Assembly (NCBI RefSeq): GCF_004944975.1
Contig: NZ_SPQG01000011.1
Span: 47,229 to 111,228, forward strand
Length of the DNA stretch: 64,000 nucleotides
DNA from: Halorhabdus amylolytica
Lineage (GTDB): Archaea; Halobacteriota; Halobacteria; Halobacteriales; Haloarculaceae
Reading direction: 5' to 3'
Below are positions 50,126 through 58,471 of the stretch, piece after piece; the first letter of the stretch is position 1, and the number at the start of each line of letters is the position of its first letter. The translations under genes were made by a program, and so were the position numbers. The notes below the pieces were generated by a model. The model did no database searches. It was given only the letters and a program-made list of their open reading frames with translations, and had not been told where the DNA came from.

Positions 50126-52252
50126 ATGATCGAGCAGGTCCGCAAGCGTGACGGGAGGAGGGAGACGTTCGATCGCTCGAAGATCGCGATCGCCATCAGG
50201 CAGACGTTCGCGGCGGCCGAAACTGACTCAGACGCCGGGATCGACGCCCTGACTGACGGCGTGGTCGATCGCCTGGATTCGTCCGACGGGACGGTGGCCG
50301 TCGAGACGATCCAGGATCACGTCGAGCGAACGCTGGTCGAGGCTGGGGAGTACGAAGCCGCCAAGCGGTACATTCTCTATCGACACCGTCACACCGAGTT
50401 GCGTGATCTGGAAGGGCTGGTGGAAGGCAACGGGAGGAAAGCTGACGAGCTCACGCAGGGACCGGTCGACGCCTACGTCGACCGCGAGGACTGGCGCGTC
50501 CGGGAGAACTCCAACATGGACTACTCCCTGCAGGGACTGAACATCCACCTCACCGAGCGCACGATCGAGGACTACTGGCTGGAAAAGATCTACAGCCCCG
50601 AAGTTGCGACAGCTCACAATTCGGGTACGATCCATCTCCACGACCTGGGTGTGTTGGGGCCCTACTGCGTCGGTTGGGACATCGAGGACATCCTCCGGGA
50701 GGGCCTGAAGGGCGTCCGCGGGAAGGTCGAGTCCGCGCCCGCAAACCACTTCGACGTGGCGTTGATGCAACTCGTGAACTTTCTCTATACCTTGCAGGGC
50801 GAAGCCGCTGGCGCGCAAGCCCTCTCGAACTTCGACACCTACCTCGCGCCGTTCGTCCGTGCGGACGACCTCGAGTACGAGGCGGTCCGCCACCAGATCC
50901 AGCAGTTCGTCTTCAACCTCAACGTCCCGACCCGGGTCGGTTTTCAGGCTCCGTTCACCAATCTCTCGATGGACCTGACGGTGCCCGACCACCTCGCCGA
51001 GAAGCCGGTCGTGATCGGCGGCGAAGCCCAGGATTCGACCTACGGTGACTTCCAGGACGAAGTGGACATGATCAACCGTGCCTTCGCCGAGGTGATGCTC
51101 GAGGGCGACGCGAAAGGTCGGCCGTTCACGTTCCCGATTCCTACCTACTCCATCACCGAGGATTTCGAGTGGGACAACGAGACCCTCGACCCTGTCTGGG
51201 AGATGACCGCAAAGTATGGAACACCGTACTTCTCGAACTTCGTCAACAGCGAGATGGACACCGAGGACGCCCGCTCGATGTGTTGCCGGCTCCGGCTGGA
51301 CAACCGCGAACTCGAAACACGGGGCGGCGGGCTGTTCGGGTCGAACCCGCTCACTGGCTCGATCGGCGTCGTCACGATCAACTTGCCCCAGCTGGGTTAT
51401 CGGGCCGACGACGAGTGCGAGTTCTTCGACCGGCTCGAATCGTTCATGGACGTCGCAAAGCGAAGTCTGGAAACCAAACGCGAGGTCCTCGAACGATATA
51501 CCGAGCAAGGACTCTATCCCTACGCGAAGTTTTACCTCCGGAACGTCGAGGAAGCTCACGACAGCTACTGGGCAAACCACTTCTCGACGATCGGACTCAT
51601 CGGCACCCACGAGGCACTTCTGAACCTTCGCGGACCCGACTCGGGTATCGACACGCCCGAAGGCAAGCGATTCGCGGAGAGGGTCCTCGAGTTCATGCGC
51701 GATCGACTCCGGGAGTATCAGGCCGAGACCGGACACATGTACAATCTTGAGGCGACTCCGGCGGAGGGATCCTCCTACAGGCTTGCACGACGGGACCGCG
51801 AGCAGTTCCCCGATCTGCGTGTCCACGCCACCGATCGACTCGGCGGTGAGGAGCCGATCTACACGAACTCCACACAGCTTCCCTTCGGTGCGAAGACCGA
51901 TATCTTCGACGCCCTGAATCATCAGGACGATCTCCAGACGAAGTACACCGGGGGCACGGTCTTTCACGGTTGGCTCGGCGAAGCGATGCCCTCACCCGAG
52001 TCGACCAAGCAACTGGTCAGGACGATCGCCGAGAACTACGAGCTGCCCTACTACACGCTGACGCCGACGTTCTCGGTCTGTCCGACCCACGGCTATCACA
52101 GCGGCGAACACGAGAAGTGTCCGGACTGCGGGGAAGCCTGTGAGGTGTACTCGCGGGTCGTGGGCTATCTCCGGCCCACCGAGAACTGGAACCCCGGCAA
52201 GCACGAGGAGTTCGAGCAACGGGCGGATTTCCGTCCGGGCGCCGCGGATTGA
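50126..52252 (+). CDS. nrdD: Anaerobic (class III) ribonucleoside-triphosphate reductase
   Basis: This 708-residue enzyme makes deoxyribonucleotides without oxygen by a glycyl radical. An ATP-cone domain (1-90; RKRDGRRETFDRSKI, RYILYRHRHTEL) gives allosteric control. The catalytic barrel includes HNSGTIHLHDLG, FVFNLNVPTRVGFQAPFTN and SMCCRLRLDN, with substrate-site cysteines. Near the C-terminus are a zinc site (CPTHGYHSGEHEKCPDCGE) and the glycyl radical loop SRVVGYLRPTENWNPGK. All parts are present, so the enzyme should be active. The stop overlaps the activase start (TGATG). This RNR class is restricted among haloarchaea and suggests anaerobic growth. Confidence 0.96.
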   Translation: MIEQVRKRDGRRETFDRSKIAIAIRQTFAAAETDSDAGIDALTDGVVDRLDSSDGTVAVETIQDHVERTLVEAGEYEAAKRYILYRHRHTELRDLEGLVEGNGRKADELTQGPVDAYVDREDWRVRENSNMDYSLQGLNIHLTERTIEDYWLEKIYSPEVATAHNSGTIHLHDLGVLGPYCVGWDIEDILREGLKGVRGKVESAPANHFDVALMQLVNFLYTLQGEAAGAQALSNFDTYLAPFVRADDLEYEAVRHQIQQFVFNLNVPTRVGFQAPFTNLSMDLTVPDHLAEKPVVIGGEAQDSTYGDFQDEVDMINRAFAEVMLEGDAKGRPFTFPIPTYSITEDFEWDNETLDPVWEMTAKYGTPYFSNFVNSEMDTEDARSMCCRLRLDNRELETRGGGLFGSNPLTGSIGVVTINLPQLGYRADDECEFFDRLESFMDVAKRSLETKREVLERYTEQGLYPYAKFYLRNVEEAHDSYWANHFSTIGLIGTHEALLNLRGPDSGIDTPEGKRFAERVLEFMRDRLREYQAETGHMYNLEATPAEGSSYRLARRDREQFPDLRVHATDRLGGEEPIYTNSTQLPFGAKTDIFDALNHQDDLQTKYTGGTVFHGWLGEAMPSPESTKQLVRTIAENYELPYYTLTPTFSVCPTHGYHSGEHEKCPDCGEACEVYSRVVGYLRPTENWNPGKHEEFEQRADFRPGAAD

Positions 52253-52920
52253 TGGATCTCGGTGGCCTCCAGCGGACGACGCTGTCTGACTTCCCCGGTC
52301 GTGTCGCCTGTGCGGTCTTCACTTCGGGTTGTAACCTCCGGTGTCCGTACTGTCACAACCCGGAGCTGCTCAACGGAGAGCCGTCACTGCCCGAGGAAGA
52401 CTTCTTCTCGTTCCTCACCGAACGGGCGGACGTTCTCGACGGCGTCGTCGTCAGCGGTGGCGAGCCGACGCTCCAGGCGGATCTGCCCGCGTTCGTTCGA
52501 CGAATAGCCGATCGGGGCTTGGACGTGAAACTCGACACGAACGGCACGCGTCCGGAAGCATTGCGGGACGTTCTCGATACCGGCGCGATCGATTACGTTG
52601 CGATGGATCTCAAGACCCGCCCCGGTCGCTACGACGAACTCGGGGCCGATGTGGGGGACGCTGTCACGCACAGCGTCGAACTCGTCCGCACCAGCGGGAT
52701 AAACCACGAGTTCCGGACGACGTTCGATCCGGGCGTCGTCGCCCCGCGTGACTTCGAACGAATGTTCGATCTCGTCGATGAGGGCCCGCTGTTCGTCCAA
52801 TCGGTCGAGACGGCTGGAGTACTCGATCCTGAGACAGTCCGAGAAACGCCGGCCGATCCACTGGTGTCGATCCGGGACGCGGTCGGGGAGTTGCCGGGAT
52901 GTATCGGTGACAGAGGTTGA
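52252..52920 (+). CDS. nrdG: Anaerobic ribonucleotide reductase activating protein (radical SAM)
   Basis: This 222-residue radical SAM enzyme installs the glycyl radical on NrdD. The iron-sulfur motif is SGCNLRCPYCHNPEL (CxxxCxxC) near residues 26-33. It is followed by VVVSGGEPTLQ (GGE, SAM binding) and LDVKLDTNGTRPEAL. The length fits the longer archaeal-type activase. The ATG at 52252 shares a base with the nrdD stop, so the two are co-translated. It is convergent with a TrmB-family gene. Confidence 0.95.
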   Translation: MDLGGLQRTTLSDFPGRVACAVFTSGCNLRCPYCHNPELLNGEPSLPEEDFFSFLTERADVLDGVVVSGGEPTLQADLPAFVRRIADRGLDVKLDTNGTRPEALRDVLDTGAIDYVAMDLKTRPGRYDELGADVGDAVTHSVELVRTSGINHEFRTTFDPGVVAPRDFERMFDLVDEGPLFVQSVETAGVLDPETVRETPADPLVSIRDAVGELPGCIGDRG

Positions 52921-52936
52921 CGGGGATCCTCTCGAC

Positions 52937-53767
52937 TTAGACCGTCTGTTTGGCCCCGCTCCGGATCGCGTCGGCGAGCAACGGCCGCATCATGCCGATC
53001 AGGGGTGCGGAGTCGCCGTCGGTCCAGACGGCCCTGTGCTTCCGGACGCCCGGCAGGGACGTCTCGATGTCCCCACTCACGAGTAGTTGTCCCCCGTCGA
53101 CCATGAGGATGGCGCTGACAGCGCCGGGCTGGATCGGGTGGGATTCCCACCAGGTCCAGGTCTCAAGTACCTGCGCGTTCGGGAGTGCCTCCCGTAACTG
53201 GTGGCGGATTGACTCCGCGGGTGACCCGATCACGATGTCGACGCCGCGACCGGACGCCGCCCGCAGGGCGTCGAGCAACTCCGTTGTCAGGAGGTCCTCG
53301 ACAGCCGCCGCGAGCAACACTTCCTCCTCGGCTGCCTCCAGCAATCCCACCATACGCTCGCTGACCTCGGCATCCCCCTCCATAACCCAGACGTCGCCGG
53401 CCGCCTTCTCTGCCTCGGGGGCCTGGAGCCGTCCGAGCAGCGAGTCCAGTCGCTCGAGTGTCTCGGTGACTCGCCGATCAAGCAGCGAGATGGCTTCCTC
53501 GGGATCGGCCGCACGGAACTCTCGTGGGGTCCCCTGCTGGACGTCCACCAGGCCCTGTTCTTGGAGTCCATCCATACAGTCATAGACCCGCGCCCGCGGG
53601 ACGTCCGCTACCTCGCTGACCTCCTTTGCAGTTCCCTGCTGGATCCGGGTCAGGCCGACGAGACACTTCGCCTCGTACTCCGTGAAGTCGAGGGTCCCCA
53701 GTAACTCGACGCTCTCCTCGACGATCGATTGATCGCTGTCCCCCGCGGGTGGCCCCTGCTCGGTCAT
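52937..53767 (-). CDS. TrmB family transcriptional regulator
   Basis: This 276-residue protein has an N-terminal winged HTH (about 20-90; LDFTEYEAKCLVGLTRIQQGTAKEVSEVADVPRARVYDCMDGL), the TrmB signature. A short coiled linker (about 95-120; RVTETLERLDSLLGRLQAP) follows, then a C-terminal phospholipase-D-like ligand domain (VWVMEGDAEVSERMVGLLE, DIVIGSPAES). The PLD-like domain lacks HxK catalysis, as usual for regulators. TrmB proteins often control sugar or central carbon genes. It is convergent with nrdG and divergent from a TFB gene. Its target is not clear from position. Confidence 0.9.
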   Translation of the reverse strand: MTEQGPPAGDSDQSIVEESVELLGTLDFTEYEAKCLVGLTRIQQGTAKEVSEVADVPRARVYDCMDGLQEQGLVDVQQGTPREFRAADPEEAISLLDRRVTETLERLDSLLGRLQAPEAEKAAGDVWVMEGDAEVSERMVGLLEAAEEEVLLAAAVEDLLTTELLDALRAASGRGVDIVIGSPAESIRHQLREALPNAQVLETWTWWESHPIQPGAVSAILMVDGGQLLVSGDIETSLPGVRKHRAVWTDGDSAPLIGMMRPLLADAIRSGAKQTV

Positions 53768-53970
53768 GACTGAACCATCGGTGAGATACCGTTGGGTTCC
53801 GTTCGTTCCACACCGGAATAATCCTTTGGTTGTTTCTACGATCGTTACAACGTACGCTCGGCTCTTCTATACCGTGTATTTGACGTGAGTGCTGAATCAC
53901 TCCCGATGGACTCGGACTCTTCTGTTCTATCCATCGTATCTACTTTGTTTCTATTGTAGTGAAAAACTGT

Positions 53971-53985
53971 CGAAAGCACTAAATA
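53971..53985 (+). promoter_or_regulatory. BRE and TATA-like promoter of the TFB gene
   Basis: A purine-rich BRE-like cgaaagc (53971-53977) directly precedes actaaata (53978-53985). Transcription would begin near 54004-54008, which favours the ATG at 54035, with a short leader, over the one at 54002. Confidence 0.5.
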
Positions 53986-54034
53986 GTCCGGTCGGCTACG
54001 TATGAGTACAGACGGCAACAGCAGGCTTTGGATC

Positions 54035-55042
54035 ATGTCAGGGACGAATTCGGCACGGACGGTGACCGAGCACCGAGCGGGCAACCGGCGGACTGACGAG
54101 CGTGAAAGCGAGGAGTCAGTCGAGACCTGCCCCGAGTGTGGCGGGACCGTCGTCACCGACGAGGGGCGCGGCGAGCGGGTCTGTGAGGACTGTGGTGTCG
54201 TCCTGGAGGAGGATGCCATCGATCACGGGCCGGAGTGGCGCGCGTTCACTCCGAGCGAAACCGAGGAACGCAGCCGCGTCGGCGCGCCGACGACGAAGCT
54301 CCTTCACGACGAGGGCCTCTCGACCTCGATCGGCTGGTCGAACACGGACGCCAGCGGGCGGACACTCTCGGCTAGCCAGCGCGAGAAAATGGGACGCCTG
54401 CGGATCTGGGACGAGCGCTTTCGTGCTCGGGACGCCCGCGATCGCAATCTCAAGCAAGCACTGGGCGAGATCGACCGTATGGCGAGTGCACTTGGTCTCC
54501 CCGAGGACGTTCGCGAGACTGCAAGCGTGATCTACCGCCGTGCGCTCGAAGCGGACCTGTTGCCCGGACGCTCGATCGAGGGGATGGCAACGGCCTCACT
54601 GTACGCCGCCGCCCGCCAGGCCGGCAACCCCCGCAGCCTCGACGAGTTCGAACCCGTCAGTCGCGTCCGCCGCCAGAAGTTCGCCCGTGCCTACCGGTAT
54701 CTCGCCCGCGAACTCGAACTCGGGATCGCGCCGGCTGACCCTGCCGAGTACCTTCCGCGGTTCGTTTCCGATCTGGAGGGGAGCGAGGGACTCGAACGTC
54801 GGGCCCGCGAACTCCTCGCGACCGCGAAGGACGAGGGCGTCCACAGCGGCAAGAACCCGACTGGTATGGCCGCGGGGGCGATCTACGCCGCGGGACTGTT
54901 GATCGACGACCGGATCACCCAGGGAGAGATCGCCGAGGTGGCCGACGTCAGCGAAGTCACGATCCGCGATCGCTACTCTGAACTCCTCGCACTGCTCGAA
55001 CGCGGCGATGTCGACGCCAGAACCGAACGTGGGGCCGCCTGA
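54035..55042 (+). CDS. tfb: Transcription initiation factor TFB (TFIIB homologue)
   Basis: This 335-residue factor recruits RNA polymerase to TATA/TBP. A zinc ribbon (ETCPECGGTVVTDE then RVCEDCGVVLEED, about 31-60) is followed by the B-reader region (DHGPEWRAFTPSE) and two cyclin repeats (about 125-215 and 225-320; SIEGMATASLYAAARQAGNPR, KNPTGMAAGAIYAAGLL). The C-terminal HTH (ITQGEIAEVADVSEVTIRDRY) reads the BRE. The ATG at 54035 is preferred; one at 54002 would add 11 residues. Haloarchaea carry several TFB paralogues with different targets, and this is one of them. The downstream gene nagA has its own control region. Confidence 0.94.
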   Translation: MSGTNSARTVTEHRAGNRRTDERESEESVETCPECGGTVVTDEGRGERVCEDCGVVLEEDAIDHGPEWRAFTPSETEERSRVGAPTTKLLHDEGLSTSIGWSNTDASGRTLSASQREKMGRLRIWDERFRARDARDRNLKQALGEIDRMASALGLPEDVRETASVIYRRALEADLLPGRSIEGMATASLYAAARQAGNPRSLDEFEPVSRVRRQKFARAYRYLARELELGIAPADPAEYLPRFVSDLEGSEGLERRARELLATAKDEGVHSGKNPTGMAAGAIYAAGLLIDDRITQGEIAEVADVSEVTIRDRYSELLALLERGDVDARTERGAA

Positions 55043-55121
55043 TCGCACTCACTTTCTGGGCCAGGGGCCGACAGTCGCGCCGAATGGCTCTCCACGACGG
55101 GGCTCGGAGTGGAACCCCGAT

Positions 55122-55201
55122 CCACTACCAGATGGTGACTGTCTATCGCGTCGAATCGTTTCCACTACCGGATAGTGACTGTCTATTGCGTCGAATCGTT
55201 T
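55122..55201. promoter_or_regulatory. Two tandem 40-base repeats before nagA, candidate operators
   Basis: The units 55122-55161 and 55162-55201 match at 37 of 40 positions. Each begins with a dyad: CACTA-ccgga-TAGTG in unit 2 (perfect) and CACTA-ccaga-TGGTG in unit 1 (near-perfect). They end just upstream of a TATA-like gttttaca and about 28 bases before the nagA ATG. Two spaced dyads before a core promoter suggest cooperative binding of a dimeric regulator. Confidence 0.6.
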
Positions 55202-55229
55202 TACACGACGGGACGGGTAGCTTTTCGGG

Positions 55230-56387
55230 ATGGCTGCCAGCGAGACGCTCGCCGTCGGTCGCGTACTGACTCCACACACCACGATCGAGGACGCCGTCCT
55301 CGCCATCGAGGACGGACGCATCGCGGCGATCGAGGAGCGTGTGGACGACGCCGATGCGACGCTTTCGTTCCCCGACGGGATCGCCGTTCCGGGGTTCGTC
55401 GACACACACGTCCATGGGTACGCTGGTCACTCGGTCTGTGGTGATCCCGACGCGCTGGTCGGGATTGCCGAAGGCGTCGTCGGGACGGGCGTCACCACGC
55501 TGTTCCCGACAACTGTTTCCGAATCCCGGTCGGTCCTCGTCGCCGCGGCCGAGGCGACCGCGACCGCCGTCGAACGCGACCACGACGGCGCCGCTGTCGG
55601 CGGCCTCCACCTCGAAGGCCCCTATCTCGATCCCGACCAGCGGGGTGCACAGGATCCCGACGCGTTGTGCGACCCGGACGTGGACGAACTGCGGGCGATC
55701 GCCGACGCGGCCGACGGCACGCTCTCGCGGATCACCCTCGCCCCCGAACTGTCCGGCGCGATGGAGCTCGTCCGGACTGCTCGCGGGCGTGATATCGTCG
55801 TTTCGGCGGGTCACACCGCCGCCGATTACGACACCGCATCCCGGGCGTTCGACGCCGGTGTCTCGATCGCCACACATCTCTACAACGGAATGGGGGCGTT
55901 CCACCACCGCGAACCGGGGATCCTGGGGGCGGCGCTCGTCCGCGAGGACGTGACGGCCGAACTCATCGCCGATCTGATCCACCTCCATCCCGCCGCCATC
56001 GAACTCGCGCTGGCCGCGAAGGGACCGGAACGGTGCATGCTCGTTACCGACGCGATCGCCGCGACGGAGTTGCCGGACGGCGAGTATGAGATCGGTGATC
56101 TCGATGTAGTCGTCGAGGACGGCGAAAGCCGGCTCGCGGACGGCACGCTGGCCGGCAGCACGCTCACGATGGACGCCGCCGTCCGGAACCTCGTTCAGTC
56201 GGTGGGTGTGGGCCTTCCGACGGCGGTCCGGATGGCGAGTACGGTCCCCGCCCGGGCGATGGGACTGCAGGACCGTGGCCGGCTGGCTCCCGGCCTGCGC
56301 GGGGACGTGACGGTTCTCGATCCGGACCTGCGGGTCCGGGCGACCCTCGTCGACGGCGAGGTCGTCCACGAACGCGGAGACGACTGA
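55230..56387 (+). CDS. nagA: N-acetylglucosamine-6-phosphate deacetylase
   Basis: This 385-residue amidohydrolase removes acetate from GlcNAc-6-phosphate in amino sugar recycling. It has the N-terminal beta-sandwich, then PGFVDTHVHGYAGH (HxH), GLHLEGPYLDPDQRGAQ (metal-binding Glu), SAGHTAADYD, ATHLYNGMGAFHHREPG (substrate-binding HLYNAM-like motif) and MLVTDAIAAT (catalytic Asp). The C-terminus RLAPGLRGDVTVLDPDLRV closes the sandwich. All catalytic residues are present. It may use amino sugars from cell-surface glycans or chitin breakdown. Tandem dyad repeats immediately upstream suggest dedicated regulation. No nagB or transporter gene is adjacent. Confidence 0.92.
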   Translation: MAASETLAVGRVLTPHTTIEDAVLAIEDGRIAAIEERVDDADATLSFPDGIAVPGFVDTHVHGYAGHSVCGDPDALVGIAEGVVGTGVTTLFPTTVSESRSVLVAAAEATATAVERDHDGAAVGGLHLEGPYLDPDQRGAQDPDALCDPDVDELRAIADAADGTLSRITLAPELSGAMELVRTARGRDIVVSAGHTAADYDTASRAFDAGVSIATHLYNGMGAFHHREPGILGAALVREDVTAELIADLIHLHPAAIELALAAKGPERCMLVTDAIAATELPDGEYEIGDLDVVVEDGESRLADGTLAGSTLTMDAAVRNLVQSVGVGLPTAVRMASTVPARAMGLQDRGRLAPGLRGDVTVLDPDLRVRATLVDGEVVHERGDD

Positions 56388-56426
56388 GCTGTGGGGTGGT
56401 TCCGACCCTGGTGACTGCAGTCGACG

Positions 56427-56948
56427 CTACTTCGGACAGGTCTCGAATCCGAAGATATCCGCCAGCGGTTTGCGGTCCTTCTCGACGGGCGCGAGTTCCC
56501 CGTCAGGATACCCGAGTGTCATCAGTTCGATCACCTGCCACTCGGCGGGAACGTCGAGGAGTTCCGTAACTCGCTCCTGGTCGAACGAGCCGATCCAGCA
56601 GGTCCCCAGTCCCATCTCGACGGCCCGCAGGGAGAGGTGATCGAGGGCGATAGCCAGGTCCACCGGCCCGGTCTCGATACCACAGCGCATCGTGTCCGTC
56701 GGCGTCGTCGAGATGCCGGCAATCACGACCGGCGCCTCGTCGACGGCGCGCTGTTCGAAGCTGGCGTCGTACAGGGCCCCCAGACGGTCGTTTTCGGTCA
56801 CTGCGACGAACCGCCAGGACTGATCGTTACGTGCCGAGGGCGCCAGCCGGACGCTCTCGAACAGTTCCTGGATCGTCTTCTCGCTCACGTCCCGATCGGC
56901 GTAAGAGCGGACGGCACGCCGTGTTCGGATCGCCTCGGATACGTCCAT
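56427..56948 (-). CDS. Nitroreductase family FMN oxidoreductase
   Basis: This 173-residue flavoprotein begins MDVSEAIRTRRAVRSYADRDV, the family start with the FMN-binding RRxVRxY motif. SVRLAPSARNDQSWRFVAV continues the FMN site, and AVEMGLGTCWIGSF with LMTLGYPDGELAP completes the fold. Such enzymes reduce nitro compounds, quinones or flavins using NAD(P)H and often have unknown native substrates. The length is normal for the small form. It is divergent from an MFS transporter gene, about 210 bases apart, and convergent with nagA. Confidence 0.92.
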   Translation of the reverse strand: MDVSEAIRTRRAVRSYADRDVSEKTIQELFESVRLAPSARNDQSWRFVAVTENDRLGALYDASFEQRAVDEAPVVIAGISTTPTDTMRCGIETGPVDLAIALDHLSLRAVEMGLGTCWIGSFDQERVTELLDVPAEWQVIELMTLGYPDGELAPVEKDRKPLADIFGFETCPK

Positions 56949-57159
56949 ACCGGGCGAGCATTTCGCCGGGCATCGAGTAATGGTTTCCCCTTTCGCTCCT
57001 GACCGGGAAATATCCTACCTTGCGATAAGAAAGTCGCGCCCTGAACGGCGCGGAGGATGTCACGCTGGCGAGGCGCGACGACAACGGTTATCGGATCGTA
57101 GTGAGTTTCACCGGACGACTCGTCCGAACCATGCTCGGAGCCACGCCCGGAGGGACGCG

Positions 57160-58455
57160 ATGAGCGAGAAGGTCGATCACGGCGCTCGTGCCCGGGAAGT
57201 GCTGGGCTTCTCACGGTGGTGGCTGGTGATCGCCGCCGGGGCCATGATGGCGGTCGTCGGTCCCTACCAGTACGTCTGGAGCAGCCTCCGGGACCCCGTC
57301 GCGGCCAACTTGGGTATCGACAGTGCCGCGCTCTCGACGGTCTTTACCCTGTACGTCGTCATCCAGGCCGGCAGTCAGTTCCCCGTCGGCTGGTGGCGTG
57401 ACCGCCACGGCCCACGTCTCCTTTCTCTCCTGGCGGCCGTCCTCGCCGGCGGTGGCTACCTCGGACTGTCAGTCGCACGGACGACGTGGGGGATCTACCT
57501 CGCCTACTCGCTGGGCGCACTGGGCGTCGGTATCGTCTACACGGTCGCCGTCAACACCGCGCTGAAGTGGTTCCCCGACCGCCGTGGACTCACTGCCGGC
57601 GTCGGGACGATGGCCTTCGCCGGCGGGAGCGCCGCCCTCGTCCCGTACGTTCGTGCGAACACGGGGCCCGAGAGTCCGATCACGGCGTACGTCGACGTCG
57701 TCCAGCACGTCGGCGTGCTCATCTTCGTGGTCGTGTTCGTCGGCGCGCTGGTCCTGCGGGATCCGCCCGACGAGTGCTTCGCCGGAGACGAGAGTGGAAA
57801 CGTGACCGACATCGGCCGGCAGTTCTCCTGGCGGGAGATGTTGCACACCCGGCAGTTCTGGCTCATGTACGCGATGTTCGTCGCCGTTTCGAGCGCCGAA
57901 CTCATGTTGATCGAGAAGATAGTCTCCTACGCGGGGACGCTCGGCCTCGCGGCGACCATTGCCACGGCCGCCGCGACGTTGCTCCCGATCGCCAGTGCGC
58001 TGGGTCGGCTGACGATCGGCGGGCTCAGCGATCGCATCGGGCGGATCCGGACGATGGTCGGTACCTTCGCGCTGGCCGGGATCGGGCTATTCGCGGTCGT
58101 GGCGTTCGGCCGAGGTGGTGTCGGTGCGGCGTTCGTCGCGAGCGTCGTCTTCAGCGTGTTCTTCTCGAGTCCGCAGTATACGCTGTTCCCGAGCGTAGTC
58201 GGGGACTTCTATGGCGAGAAACACTCCAGTGCGAACTACGCGCTGCTTTACTCCGCGAAGATCTGGGGCGGCGTCTTCGGCGGGACTGTCACCGGTGCCG
58301 GGGTCGTCGTCCTGGGCTGGGATCCGACGTTCCTGCTCGGCGGCGGGCTAGCCGTGCTGGCCGGGATCGCCGCCCTCGGACTCGACACACCGGCCGAATC
58401 CGCGATCGACCCGCCGGACGGCGATACGGGTCCGGGTCCTCGTTCGAACTCGTGA
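57160..58455 (+). CDS. MFS transporter, OFA-like (oxalate/formate antiporter group)
   Basis: This 431-residue protein from the ATG at 57160 (MSEKVDHGARAREV) has 12 membrane segments. The N-terminal half includes GPYQYVWSSLRDPVAANLG and the inter-helix motif GWWRDRHGPR, which corresponds to the MFS GxxxDRxGR loop. The second half repeats it as GGLSDRIGRIRTMVG. Segments such as SSPQYTLFPSVVGDFYGEKHSSANYAL are typical of the OFA family, which exchanges small carboxylates. The substrate is unknown. It is divergent from a nitroreductase and convergent with a beta-CASP-like nuclease. Confidence 0.9.
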   Translation: MSEKVDHGARAREVLGFSRWWLVIAAGAMMAVVGPYQYVWSSLRDPVAANLGIDSAALSTVFTLYVVIQAGSQFPVGWWRDRHGPRLLSLLAAVLAGGGYLGLSVARTTWGIYLAYSLGALGVGIVYTVAVNTALKWFPDRRGLTAGVGTMAFAGGSAALVPYVRANTGPESPITAYVDVVQHVGVLIFVVVFVGALVLRDPPDECFAGDESGNVTDIGRQFSWREMLHTRQFWLMYAMFVAVSSAELMLIEKIVSYAGTLGLAATIATAAATLLPIASALGRLTIGGLSDRIGRIRTMVGTFALAGIGLFAVVAFGRGGVGAAFVASVVFSVFFSSPQYTLFPSVVGDFYGEKHSSANYALLYSAKIWGGVFGGTVTGAGVVVLGWDPTFLLGGGLAVLAGIAALGLDTPAESAIDPPDGDTGPGPRSNS

Positions 58456-58471
58456 TGGATTCTGCCGATCG

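Noticed and set aside
50228..51967. Minus-strand open frame of 579 codons opposite nrdD
   Set aside because: It is an antisense artefact of codon bias; the nrdD motifs on the plus strand are decisive.
53887..53902. GAGTG...CACTC inverted repeat upstream of the TFB gene
   Set aside because: Five-base arms are expected by chance at this frequency, and it is not placed against a promoter element.
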